Assembly: GCA_964016985.1 (NCBI GenBank)
Contig: OZ024827.1
Location: 54,354,684 to 54,418,683 of the forward strand
DNA length: 64,000 nucleotides
Reading direction: 5' to 3'
Source: Anodontia alba
Lineage: Eukaryota; Mollusca; Bivalvia; Lucinida; Lucinidae
Shown here: in pieces, positions 21,651 to 32,301 of the stretch
How positions within the stretch are numbered: position 1 is the first letter of the stretch
How the letters are laid out: each line of letters opens with the position of its first letter
Program-made: the position numbers and the translations under genes
The notes under the pieces: model-generated
Databases searched by the model: none
What the model was told of the DNA's origin: nothing
Seen by the model: the letters and a program-made list of their open reading frames with translations, nothing else

Positions 21651-22757
21651 CCTGGAATGAACATAAATTGGGTCATATTATGCGGTTCTCATTACTGTCC
21701 CAGATAACATTATTCCAGACCTCCTAGGCAAATCACCGGGAACACGGGTAACAATGTATTAGGCCTCTCATGCAAAGTTAATACAACAGACTCATAGTAT
21801 ACTTCAGAAGGAGGCTTTGCTGTGTGTGTCACAGTATTATACTCGGTCAGGCTCAAAAGTGCCCATATATAACATGCATCATCACTGGCTATACTAATCG
21901 ATCGAGCCTATAAGGTCTGGAGAGACATACATTATATGTGAAGGTACTACACTGCCCGCTGTCAGACATGGTCTACTGTTATTTTTGCTATTGTCTTCAC
22001 ACCCGGGAAGAAACTGCACATGTGTTTACACAAAGATTCTTCAGGAGTCTATACTGTTAGCATGTAGATGTGCCAGAACATTCTAGGGCCTATGGTGTAG
22101 GCTTTTATGGTTATATTATTAGCTTTTAGAGTCTACATCACAAACATTACCATGGACATACATTTAATTGCTACGGAATATGTTTATACATCAGTTTGTC
22201 ACCATAGGTCATAAGGATTTTCTGGCAGATGAATGCTTTATGAACTCGGCTGACATCCACTGTCCAATCTTGTAAGACAAAGATACGCATATAAACGAAA
22301 ATGTCCGTTATGCTGGTCATCCCCTTTTTCTAGATGTATATCTTGACTACTCGGCATATACTCAGTGTACAACACGGCATCTCAGCTGTCTATCCGGATT
22401 CAAGCTCTAATGATGCTCCATGATAAAGTGAATTGATCAGTGGTTGATCAGGCCATGGTCAATCCACTACTATTATTCAACTCGAGATCTGGTGCGTCCA
22501 GTGAACCGCCACCTCTTCTCTCAAAATTCTAAACTAAAAATAGGTATGTCTTGTACATGTAGAAGATCTGAATGACCACCAATATCTTTTCACGCATTTC
22601 GGTAGACTGGTATCTTGTCACAAGAAATGAGTGTGATAGAAATAATGTTTATTTACAAATGAGTATGTTTCAGTCGATTCGTCTTTAACAAATACATTGA
22701 TTATTTCAACAAAACGCAAACTGTAAAATAAAATGAATTACATGTTTCTGTTGTTCT
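21651..22757 (-). other. Spacer between integrase and zinc-finger ORF
   Basis: 1.1 kb without an open frame of note on either strand. It could hold a splice acceptor or internal promoter for the downstream ORF, but none can be named with confidence. Confidence 0.5.
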
Positions 22758-24656
22758 TTACTGACTTTGTCCCTTCAACTTCCCCTTATCAAACCATGTA
22801 GGTGGATTTCTGCCTCGGTATGGAAGGAGTCTGTCTACATGATAAACTTTAGCCTTCTGCTTGGGTGAGTTTTTAACCACGTAAGTAATATTATATATAT
22901 ATGTCATCCAGTTTCCGAATCACTACGTATGGTCCCTTCCTCTTAGATGTCAGCTTAGAGCAAACACCAACTCGACGTGTCGGGTTGTACAGCCAGACTG
23001 GCTGTCCGGGTTCCAAGGACTGTTTACGAGCCTTCAGATCATAATGTCGCTTCCAATGCACAGCATGAGCATGCAGGTTTCTACGGGCAACATGATGGGC
23101 TTTGGCCAGTCTGTCTCTCAAGACTGTGACATACTGATCTTCATCTGCAGGAGAGTTGCTGTCACTTTCAGCTGAAGGGTGCCCAGTTATAGCTTTGGCG
23201 GGCAGTACTACTTCCCGTCCTAACATCAGACGGTTCGGTGTCAGGTGTGTGGAACAGTGCTGAGATGATCTGTATGCCATCATCAATTGTGGTAGGTACC
23301 TGTCCCAGGTCTTTTGATCTTGCTCACAGAAGCTCGTAATCATGGTCTGTAGAGTCCTATTAAAGCGTTCTACTGTACCATTGGCTTGTGGTCTCATGCT
23401 ACTGGTGTTGATCTTATCTATCTTTAGGAAGTCGCAGACCTCAGTGAAAAGCTTCGACTGAAAGTTAGTGCCTTGATCGCTCAAGATCTGGAGCGGTGTA
23501 CCAAAGCGGCAAATGAACTCATTTACAATGATTTTCACTATAGTACTTGTCTCCTGGTTAGGCATGGCAAAGGCTTCAGTCCACTTAGTGAAGCAGTCGG
23601 CCAGCACCAATACATATCGATTCCCTGCTTCTGATACTGGCAATGGACCCAGTACATCGATGGCTATCTTCTCCATCGGTTCCCCTACTTGATACGCCTT
23701 CAAAGGGGCTCTTCTAAGCTTACTAGGTGTCTTCTTTGCAGTGCATATGTCACACGAGCTGCAATAATGTATGACATGATCTTTCATGCCGGGCCAGTAA
23801 AATGACATTTTAATGCGAAACAGCATTTTGTCACTTCCCAGGTGGCCAGCTGTTGGAATATCGTGGAAATGATAGAGGAGATTCTCTCTCTTACTGGCTG
23901 GTACAACCAGTAAGTGACGATCTTGTTCAGTGTCACTGTCAAAATACCTGCAATACAGAAGGCTGTCAATGATTGCCAGCCTGTCCCACTGACGCCAGAG
24001 TGTCTTTAAGGCAGCAGAACCACTTGATACTTGGTCCCAATTTGGCCTGTCAGAACTGCTCTTTAGGGCTCTCATGAGAGGACCAATATTGTCGTCCAGC
24101 AGCTGAGCTGTGTGGATCTCTTCGATAGCCCAGCCTTCAAGCAACACATCTCTGGCGGTCCGATTAGACGAGTTTGTAACATCTCTAATAATAACAGACT
24201 GCTTTCTGTCAGAGACTGTTTTACATGGAGAAGCTGTATGTATCACCGCCACACGGGCTGCATCATCATGTAGATCAAGGTCAGCCTTGGCTTCTTCACT
24301 AAGTTTCTGTTGGCGTTCACACACATTGCAAGGTCTCCTGGACAGGGCATCAGCATTGGAATGTCTCAAACCAGCTCTGTGTTGAATGGTTAAGTCGTAG
24401 GTCTCGAGTTCTTGGATCCATCTGGCCATCTGCCCGGTTGGGTTTTTCAGTGATCTGACCCAACTTACAGCAGAGTTATCGGTTCTCAGCAACACTGGCT
24501 GACCATACAAATAAGAATGAAAAGTTCTTAAGGCATGCATAACCGCCAAAAGTTCCTTCCGGGTAGTACAGTAAGAGTGCTCATGCTTATTCATTGCCTT
24601 ACTCATGTAGGCGATGACCCTTTCGTGGCCATCTTGCTGTTGTGAGAGAACAGCTC
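22758..24656 (-). pseudogene. pol: Gypsy RNase H and integrase (3' part of pol), frameshifted at the C-terminus
   Basis: Begins at GAVLSQQQDG, the RNase H start, right after the GTACC element. RNase H residues: RTDNSAVSW, HSNADALSRR. Integrase follows: the HHCC zinc-binding domain (HFHDIPTAGH ... CSSCDICTAKK, about 23720-23880); the DDE core with IAIDVLGPLP, LSDQGTNF and GTVERFNR (about 23330-23690); and a GPY/F-type module (KRKGPYVVIRKLDD). At about 22885-22905 an AT dinucleotide run shifts the frame. The shifted frame continues with VVKNSPKQKAKVYHVDRLLP to a stop at 22758, so the true C-terminus was longer. Integrase would cut and join retrotransposon DNA in the nucleus. The RT part of the same polyprotein is at 28047-29158. 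Confidence 0.9.
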
Positions 24657-24679
24657 CACCCATACCGAAAAAAAGTACA

Positions 24680-25620
24680 AAATAAGCACATTTTTTGGGT
24701 ACAAAATAAGCACAAAATAGGCACAAAATAAGTATACCTTTTTTGTATAGAAATGGCCCACTATCTGAAACATGGGCCAAATTGATACAAAATAGGTACA
24801 TCTATAGAATATACCTATTTTGTACTTTAAGCTTTTTATATCTTTACATGTACCTAAAAAGTACTCTGTGTGCCTAGAAGGTACCTGGTGTACCAGCAGT
24901 GCCTATAATGTACCTGAAATACCTAAAATGTGCCTGTGTCCTAGACTGTACCTGGTGTACCCTGTATGTACCCACAGTACCTAAAATGTACCTGAAATAC
25001 CTCAAATGTGCCTGGGTACCTAGACTGTACCTGGTGTACCCTGTATGTACCAACAGTACCTAAAATGTACCTGGTGTACACTGAAATACCTATAGTACCT
25101 AAAATATACTTGACATAGCTAAAATATGCCTGGGTACCCAGAATGTACCTGGTGTACCCTGTATGTACCTGCAGTACCTAAAATGTACCTGGTATATCCT
25201 GAATGTGCCTGCAGTACCCAAAATGTACCTGAGATACCTAAAATGTGCCTGGGTACCTAGAATGTACCATGTATACCCTGTATGTACCTACAGTACCTAA
25301 AGTGTACCTGGTGTATCCTTAATATACCTATAGTACCTAAAATGTACCTGGTGTACCCTAAATATACCTACAGTACCAAAAATGTACCTGAAATATCTAA
25401 AATGTGCCTGAATACCTAAAATGTACCCATACTTCATTGTACATGTACTTACAACAAACATGATCATCATATGTACCTTAAATGTACTCCATGTGCCTAA
25501 TATGTGCCAAAGGTACCTAATATGTGCTCAAAGTGCCTAATATGTACCCAGAAGTACATTTTAGGTACACAGTTTCAGGTACATTTTAAGCACACTATAC
25601 AATGTGCCTAAAAGGAACCT
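24680..25620. repeat. GTACC motif array, left end (40-bp superunit with 11/9 bp spacing)
   Basis: From 24680 to 24840 the motif appears as gtacaaaataagcac. From 24845 it is inverted: gtacctaaaat, gtacctggt, gtaccctgtat, gtacctaca and so on. GTACC (or GTGCC) starts are spaced 11, 9, 11, 9 bp, giving a ~40-bp superunit repeated about 18 times with decay. Confidence 0.85.
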
Positions 25621-26067
25621 GAGGTAGATAGATAACATGACTAATGACCAATCACACTTCACCTACCTGATGTTTGCAGGTACACTATGGGTACCTGCTT
25701 GCCTCATAATTATTGGAATAATGTTGAAGGGCTGTAAAAACCAAACTGATGCAGACGAAAGGACAAAAAGTTGCCCCCTTTTGAGCCCTTTTTTGCTAAA
25801 TTTATATTCCAACTGTTCTTTACCTTTCACTATTTTTATAGTGAGGCCTGCTGGCTTAAGTTAGTCAGCTACAGATTGGATTCCTATCGTGGCAATGAAG
25901 AGGTTGCAAAATTGATGCCTGTCATTGCCACATATCACTCAAATAATTTCTAAACCCATTCTGTGTATAAAACAAAATTTGTATGAGCAAACTAGTTCTG
26001 GATATCAAAAACTGAATTATGGACATTTATTATAATAATAAAAATAAAACATGAATTATGGATTTAT

Positions 26068-26357
26068 TCTACTGACCGTTCTAAGGCGGTTGTCCAGGTG
26101 TTAGTCTTACTCTTTGTTGCTTTGTGGTTTATTCTACAAGGCAATTTGTTCTACATCTTGCCTTGTGTTATTTTATTCTTGTGTTTTTCAGTCATTTTAG
26201 TGTTGCGCTTACCTCGCTTGGGGAAAGAGAGAGCTAATCTTAGTGCTTTTCAATTTGCACTTGTTTGGTTTTGTCTGTTTCCTCTTCCTCTTGGTGTCTG
26301 GGAAGGACTGTGACTTGTGATTGTGGCACTCCCTGGACTTCTTTTACCTTTTTTGGA
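26068..26357 (+). mobile_element. LINE 3' UTR fragment, 5'-truncated
   Basis: About 290 bp from tctactgaccgttctaagg to ctggacttcttttacc and a T run. The same sequence is the 3' end of the retroelement at 36664-36967 and, inverted, part of 62052-62556. It lies inside the GTACC element and is therefore younger than it. Confidence 0.85.
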
Positions 26358-27654
26358 CTAAATATTTGCTGAGAACACCATATATACAAGGAAATCATTT
26401 TGGGTGTCTGAGACAAGCATTGTCGACTCCTCAACACATCTTGCCACTTGACATCATAATCATATCCTATTTGAATTCAATAACACTTTTGAAAGCACTG
26501 CAAATTTAAACATACACACATCCTGTATTAAGACTCACATTCCTTGAAATTAATACATCCAATCTTTAATTTAGCTCACAAGCATGATAGAGGATTTCAA
26601 TATTATTAAGGGGCTTATCATAAACCAATATAATGCATTTTACTTACAATTTCTATTAACAGACAGTCTGACTGCTGAAATCTTCAGTCACAGATCCATG
26701 GAAAATGAAATATACACTTAAACAGATGTCAAAGAATGGAAATGCAATGAAAGTAGTAGCATCTGTACAAACTTGTATATGCATGCTTCTTTAAACGTAG
26801 TAAAAATAAATTCTCCTTACCTTAATACATGATCTTACATATTATATTAAGTTAAATCCTTCATATATTCTACATGTTTACTGCTCTATCTCCGTCTCTA
26901 AAATGGGCATTTCGGCACCGATCCAGATGTTTTTGGTCCAAGTATGTGGTCATAAATCTGATTTTCCTCAGAAAAATGTGTTACTGATTTAGAAGGAACA
27001 TTATAAAATCATTATAATCCTTCAAGTGGTTCATAGGCACATTATTGGTACATTGGTTATGTCACCAAGATAAGACAAAATAAAACATTCTTTGTGTTGC
27101 TTCATACTTAATAACATTAAAACATGTTATAATAATTAATTAAATAAAAATCTACAAGTTAAATTTGACAGTTTACTCTAAGAAACATAAATTTTGAAAA
27201 GTTAGAAAATACAACAAAAACAACAACAAATAAAAAATCAAGGGTATTATTATGCAAAATCCTATTTGTTTTTGTCCAGAATGATACACATTTTCTAGTT
27301 TTTTTCTATATTTGTTAAAAGAAAAAAAAAAAAAAACCTACAAAAAGCATATCTTCCTTGTCATTTTAAATATAGCTTTCTGAAAAGTAAAGCATTGTGT
27401 ATAAAATTAAATTAAATTGCCATTTTAACCTCATAATCTTAACATGATGAACATATACGGGTATTTGGGCTTCCTGGCTATTTTCTGATTCCCCTTCAAA
27501 ATCATACTTTTTACAGATAACAGATAAAATGTGTAAAGGAGTATTATGTAGGCAATGCATTTCCATACATTTGTCCTTTTTTGACAGTACACTTAATATT
27601 AAATTTTCGTTTAGTTAGGAACTCGTCTTTATTCTTCTAAAATAAAAATGCTAA
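26358..27654. other. AT-rich middle of the GTACC element, no gene
   Basis: No transposase-like frame on either strand; the longest frames are 62-66 codons. A poly-A run is at about 27319-27336. Confidence 0.5.
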
Positions 27655-28035
27655 GTCCACATAAAAGCACAAAAAAGGCACACATAAAAATGACTAAGTT
27701 CTTTTGAGTAGCAAGCTGAATTTCAAAGTTCTCAAAAGCCACATAATAGATACACTGCAAAAATCTAAGTTCTCATAAGTACATAAAAGGCACATCAAAA
27801 AATGACAAAGTCCAAATCAGGTACACAATAAGCACACTGGAAACATTTTAAGTTTTTACGGGTACATAATAGGCACAATGAAAAATAAGTCTGAAAAAGC
27901 ACAAAAAAGGCACATTAAAAATTTCTAAGTTCTCAGTCAGGTCAAAAAAGTATACCTATTGTGTGCCTAAATCCTAAAGGCACATAATAAGTACAAAATA
28001 GGTACATATTTATGTACCTATTTTGTACCTAATTT
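27655..28035. repeat. GTACC/GCAC motif array, right end
   Basis: Repeated aagcac, ggcacataat and ggtacacaataagcac motifs in the orientation seen at the very left end. The last 50 bp include tacatatttatgtacc and a hairpin-like inversion. It ends in GGTATGGG. Confidence 0.8.
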
Positions 28036-28046
28036 TGGTATGGGCA

Positions 28047-29158
28047 GTGCTCTGGTCACTGGCGTCTGTGTCCAAGATGAATTGTAAACCTGGAATAGGG
28101 TAAGCTAGGATACTAGAACTAGTTAGAGCCTTCTTCAGCTGCTCGAATGCCTCTTGACATTCGTCATTCCATCCAAATCTAGCTCCCTTGTTTGATATTT
28201 TGTGAAGTGGTCCAGCTATTTTAGCAAAATCTTTAACATAACGCCGATAATACGAGCAGAGACCTAGGAAGCTCTTCACTTGCTTAGCGTTGCGCGGTAC
28301 GGGCCAGTCATTTACAGCAGATAGTTTCTCCGGATCTGTGGCAACTCCTTTCTCTGAAACAATATTGCCGAGAAACAAGGCTTGTTTCTGAAAAAATGTA
28401 CATTTCGAAGGCTTAAGTTTTAAGTTAGCTTCCAGTAGCCTGTTAAAAATGTTCCGGAGTCGATTCAGGCCTTCATCCACTGATTTGCTTGGAGAAATAA
28501 TGTCGTCCATGTAAAGCAGTAACTCTACCCATTGCAAACCCCTGAGCACATCTTCCATCAAGCGTTCGAAAGTGGAAGGACTATTAGCTAGACCGAAGGG
28601 CATCACAGTAAACTGAAACAGTCCCAGACTTGTTGCAAAGGCTGATTTCTCGCGGTCTTCTGGCCGGAGACCGACTTGCCAAAACCCTGAATTCAGGTCC
28701 ATGGAGCTGTACCATTTGGATCCTGATAAAGCATCTAAGCATTCATCAACCCTGGGGATGGGATATGCGTCCTTGACTGTCAGATCATTTAAAACGCGAT
28801 AGTCAATGCAGAAACGAATGCTGCCGTCCTTTTTGGTGACAAGGACAATGGGCGAGCTCCAAGGACTGTTGGAAGGCTCTATTACACCTCTTTCCAACAT
28901 TTTATATATTTCCTCTTGTTCGACTTCTCTTTTGCCAAAGGGGAGGCGGCGTGTGGGCTGTCTTACGGGTAAAGCATTCCCTGTATTTATCCGATGTTGT
29001 ACCCTATCACATCGGCCAAGGTCACTTGATGACTTGGCAAATATATCTTGGTATTCGATCAAGAGCTTCTCTAACTGATAGGATTCATCCGCAGTGAGGT
29101 GTACTGAGCTGCGTATAAGCAGGTCTTGTAGGAATTCAGGCAAGTCAGATGTGGTCAC
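28047..29158 (-). CDS. pol: Gypsy reverse transcriptase (5' part of pol), cut at RNase H
   Basis: Open frame of about 370 codons directly after a single in-frame TAA (29159-29161). RT motifs: FCIDYRVLNDLTVKDAYPIP (residues ~116-135), SSMDLNSGFWQ with the first catalytic Asp (~154), MPFGLANSPSTF (~186) and LLYMDD (YMDD ~216-219). Then LGNIVSEKGV and the thumb SFLGLCSYYRRYVKDF. The RNase H start FILDTDASDQST follows and stops where the GTACC element enters at 28044. It makes cDNA from the element RNA in the cytoplasmic particle. All catalytic residues of this part are present. The downstream RNase H and integrase continue at 24656. Confidence 0.9.
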
Positions 29159-30243
29159 TTACTGTTTGTTGGATCCAGTTGCAGTCTCACGCTGATCACT
29201 GGAGAATGAGGTTTGAACAGTGCCGGTACTGTAACATTCATCTGGGTGGGAACGGAAAATCTTTCCAGGATCGTTACTACATGGGGGTGGAACGTTGTCC
29301 GTACTGTATAGCCAACTGGCCGGACTGGTCGATTCGCAGGCAGAGTTGGGCATAGCATGGGAATGTGACGGCTGGACAGAGATATCGCTGGACAGGTTCA
29401 TTGTCCTATGAACAGTCAACTGCAGGTCGGCACCATTCCAAGGTCTCGACTGGGAAGGCTGTATGTTAGCTGAACTGCATGCATCGACATTACTATGCTT
29501 ATCCTCGTATGGCTCACACGTGCCTACGGACTGTTTGGCATACAAAATAACTGGTTTCTCGGACGGGTTGATTATACTAATGCACTTCTCTGCCTTGTCC
29601 ATATCCATTATTCCTGGTATGATAGCTAAATTGGTTTCAGGGTTAATAGTTGCTTCTATATAGCCGTATTTTGTCAAGTTATCTGAGCCAGGAATATCCA
29701 CGGGAAGCCAGGTAGCCGTTAATGAAGGGATAGTGGTAGTGCGCCTAACTATCACTCTACATGTTACCATTCTTTCGTCACCCAACCAGCAAACTATTTC
29801 ATTCAACTTCGTTTTTATTCGGCCATCCTTATAGCTGATGGATTCAGCATAATTAAGTAAGAAGTCTTGGCCAATTATACCCTCTTGACGAATGTCACAA
29901 ATTATAAGTGTTTGTTCAAACTGAGCACCACTAAGAGAAAGCTTGACGTCAATTGCACCGTATGTTTTGATAGTGTTTCCACTCGCATCATACACAAAAG
30001 TTTTGACAGGCCTTTAAAGAGATTGTAGTTCCGTTCGTACTTCCTTGTATTTCTTATAAGACAGGATTGTAGAGGTGGACCCATTGTCTATTAAGAAATG
30101 CACAGGGCAGTTAAAAATAAACCCCTTCGTATAAAACCCATTATCGCCATTTGAAGTTACTTCCCCTATATGGCCTGTTCTAATTTTGTTGTCGAAAGCA
30201 TTATCTGCAGGCCGTTTTTCATCATCTGCTGTCGACTTAAGGC
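29159..30243 (-). pseudogene. Gypsy aspartic protease and linker, with in-frame stops and changed active site
   Basis: In one minus-strand frame, FLIDNGSTSTILS is read at about 30065-30100. The active site of such proteases is D-T/S-G-A/S, so DNGS has lost the expected Thr. Further on is GIIGQDFLLNY, the flap/C-terminal ILG-type motif. In-frame TAA codons are at 30014-30016 and 29159-29161, the latter directly between linker and RT. The frame is offset from the zinc-knuckle ORF upstream (30244-30789). The linker (about 29160-29600) is Ser/Pro-rich. The protease would process Gag and Pol; with the stop and Asn change this copy should be inactive. Confidence 0.8.
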
Positions 30244-30789
30244 CTACTGGGTCGACAGACTCGCGTTTCCCTGGACAGTTGTGGCTTGGGGGTCGAACTG
30301 AAACTGTTGTGGATTAAGGTGGGTGTGGCTTTGTTGAAATCGATCAGTCAGCGGGATAGCGTTCCGTTGACCTTGAAACTTACTGGTATTATTGTCCTGA
30401 GGCTGGGTACTGCTCGGTCCTGAGTATCTCTGCCTAGGATTTTGTCTGGCTTTTTCTGGACAATTTTTAATCATATGGTCTGGTGAGGAACAAAAGAAAC
30501 ATTTTCTGTTCCTACTGACTGGGTGTTGTCGCCACTGCTGGGTGTCACGGCTGGTTAACTGCTGTGCCAGAGACACGCTCTCCAGCCTCTCAAGGCGGGT
30601 GTCCAACTTTTTTAAAATACTTGAAATATTTGGATCTGGGTTTTGAGGCTGCTGACTTTGTTCAATGTTGCGCACGTTGCCTTTCTTTCTTTCCTGTGTG
30701 GCCTCACCAAGTATAGCTTCGTATCTCTCTATGACTTCTACTGCCTGTTGAACAGATTGGCAGTCGTGATCAATGCAGCGGCACTTCAT
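30244..30789 (-). CDS. gag: Gypsy Gag C-terminal part with CCHC zinc knuckle
   Basis: 181-codon frame from the Met of MKCRCIDHDCQSVQQ. A helical segment (IERYEAILGEATQERKKGN) is followed by a nucleocapsid zinc knuckle, CFFCSSPDHMIKNC (C-x2-C-x4-H-x4-C), at about residues 96-109, then a basic Gln/Pro-rich tail. It binds the element RNA. The frame is offset by one from the main gag ORF, which ends in a stop at 30801. In the offset frame the protein reads on without a stop across the junction, so either a one-base mutation or programmed frameshifting joins them. Confidence 0.85.
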   Translation of the reverse strand: MKCRCIDHDCQSVQQAVEVIERYEAILGEATQERKKGNVRNIEQSQQPQNPDPNISSILKKLDTRLERLESVSLAQQLTSRDTQQWRQHPVSRNRKCFFCSSPDHMIKNCPEKARQNPRQRYSGPSSTQPQDNNTSKFQGQRNAIPLTDRFQQSHTHLNPQQFQFDPQATTVQGNASLSTQ

Positions 30790-30800
30790 TTCGACTGGAA

Positions 30801-32243
30801 TTAGTCGTAAAGCTGATTAAATGCTAAGGTTTCCTGCGCATCTGTGTCGAGACTGCGATATGCCTTCTTTGCAAGCTGCCTTAAGTCATCTCCGAGTGCC
30901 GTAATACTTTCGCCTGGATTCCGCTGTCTAAGTTCCAGCTGGTTTAGCCATTTGATAGCATGGCGACTGCTACCAAACCTTTGACGCATTCTGTAGATTA
31001 ACGAGGAATAACTTCGTTTTTCACATGTATCAAGACTCATGTAGTACGTTCTAGCTTGGCCTCTCAGACTAGCCGCTAAGAACAGCACTTTACTTCGGCT
31101 ATCCCATCCTGATAACTCAGCACAGTCCTCAAAATGAGACTGATACTCCTCCCAGTCTTCGCATCCCGTGTAAGGCTCGGGTCTAATTCTTGGGGCAGCC
31201 TGGTAGCAAGCATGACTATAGACTGGGTCCCCTTGGTAACCTATTCTGGGTCTCGGCTGTTCATTTTCTGGAACGGTATCGCAACAGTCATAGGTTTCAA
31301 GATCAGGGCGCTGCACCGATAATGAATCCTGATCAAGACAATCTGGCCTAACTCGTGCATTCTGCCTCACAATGCGGTTGCTTTGATTAATATCTCCTTT
31401 CCCGGAGGCAGGCATAGGGGTTTGAATATTCGAACGTCTGTAACGTCTCTGAGGACTGTAGGAACGCTGCCGGACAACACTGCGGCAACGACGGGATCGA
31501 TAACGAGATCGACAGTCCAGGCCATCATGTCGGCGTTGAGGGCTGCGGGCATGTCGGCATGGACTTTTGTAATACTTGTCTTGAATGTGGACAAAACGAT
31601 TACCTGCAAAGAACCTTCCCTCTGGACTGCTGTCAAATCGATCTGATGTATCAAAACAATGACCAGTGGCGTGAACGTCGCGTCGGTATGGAGCTCGAGA
31701 ACGTCCGCCCGTTTTGTTAACGCAACGATCGGGTGTTTCCGATCGATGGTCTGGTTTATGGGCGGAAATATGATGATAATGGCCATGTTGATCTGGGTTA
31801 TCAACAGCCGGGGAACGGTAATATCGACCGGGAATGTCGATTTGTCGGTCAGTGGCACGGTTAGATCGGTCGGGAACACCAATGTCGGGAAGTTGGTCTG
31901 GCTCACTCAGTTGGCGTCTTGGACTAGGGGAAAATCTAGACCGTCTTTGACTGGGCTGGGCTCGAGCACAGTCACTCTGGACCTGATGATTAATATGTGC
32001 AGTGTCCGAGGACACTGATAGACACCGTGTTTGACCTTCTTGACTTTCATTGAGGTGCCGTGGACTGGCACCACCCTCATCAGTTAGGCCTACAATGGAA
32101 TTTTGGTCTTTGCTGATTTCTGTCTCACTTTCCAAGTCGATGCTGCTTTCCTGGGCAGGATCAGTGTTAAGAGAATGGTTTTCAGGATTCTGGGTAGCCC
32201 TACTATTGAATTGAATTTCATAGTCTGATTCTGTGTCTGACAT
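30801..32243 (-). CDS. gag: Gypsy Gag (matrix/capsid part)
   Basis: 480 codons from MSDTESDYEI, the first ATG after the 5' LTR and PBS (about 60 bp away). Residues 1-80 are acidic. Residues ~90-290 are very rich in Arg, Ser, His, Pro and Tyr (RSRFSPSPRRQLSEPDQ; RSPQRRHDG). Residues ~350-480 resemble the retrotransposon capsid domain: EPYTGCEDWEEYQSHFEDC, FLAASLRGQARTYY, RMRQRFGSSRHA, LRQRNPGESITALGDDLRQL. Capsid forms the virus-like particle. The long basic low-complexity region before the capsid is unusual. The nucleocapsid knuckle is in the next, frame-offset ORF. Confidence 0.85.
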   Translation of the reverse strand: MSDTESDYEIQFNSRATQNPENHSLNTDPAQESSIDLESETEISKDQNSIVGLTDEGGASPRHLNESQEGQTRCLSVSSDTAHINHQVQSDCARAQPSQRRSRFSPSPRRQLSEPDQLPDIGVPDRSNRATDRQIDIPGRYYRSPAVDNPDQHGHYHHISAHKPDHRSETPDRCVNKTGGRSRAPYRRDVHATGHCFDTSDRFDSSPEGRFFAGNRFVHIQDKYYKSPCRHARSPQRRHDGLDCRSRYRSRRCRSVVRQRSYSPQRRYRRSNIQTPMPASGKGDINQSNRIVRQNARVRPDCLDQDSLSVQRPDLETYDCCDTVPENEQPRPRIGYQGDPVYSHACYQAAPRIRPEPYTGCEDWEEYQSHFEDCAELSGWDSRSKVLFLAASLRGQARTYYMSLDTCEKRSYSSLIYRMRQRFGSSRHAIKWLNQLELRQRNPGESITALGDDLRQLAKKAYRSLDTDAQETLAFNQLYD

Positions 32244-32280
32244 TTCTGGGTTCGGTAAAGTGATTTAATTTTAACAGTTC

Positions 32281-32297
32281 CACTTCTTCTGACACCA
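32281..32297 (-). promoter_or_regulatory. Primer binding site of the gypsy
   Basis: The sense strand reads TGGTGTCAGAAG just inside the 5' LTR. TGG is the complement of a tRNA CCA end. Which tRNA is used was not determined. Confidence 0.7.
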
Positions 32298-32301
32298 AAA
32301 C

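Larger units (their letters stand above)
24659..28044. mobile_element. 3.4 kb TIR element made largely of GTACC/GTGCC motifs, inside gypsy pol
   Basis: Ends are inverted: CCCATACCGAAAA at the left, GGTATGGG at the right (further matching as GTACAAAATA inside). A CA (24657-24658 and 28045-28046) flanks it, and with one CA removed the RNase H frame outside is continuous, so the target duplication is 2 bp. The first ~960 bp and the last ~390 bp are dense GTACC/GTGCC or inverse motif arrays. The middle (25640-27650) is AT-rich with no transposase and contains a LINE 3' end (26068-26357). This is a non-autonomous DNA transposon of unassigned family; 2-bp duplications and subterminal motif arrays recall EnSpm/CACTA-type elements, but the ends do not start CACT. 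Confidence 0.8.

Noticed and set aside
24657..24801. N-terminal extension of the RNase H/integrase frame
   Set aside because: It is GTACC-element sequence; the pol frame enters at 24656.
26098..26313. Hydrophobic protein resembling a membrane segment (also 36542-37000 and 62085-62294)
   Set aside because: It is the translated 3' UTR of a LINE, seen at three places with different frames broken.
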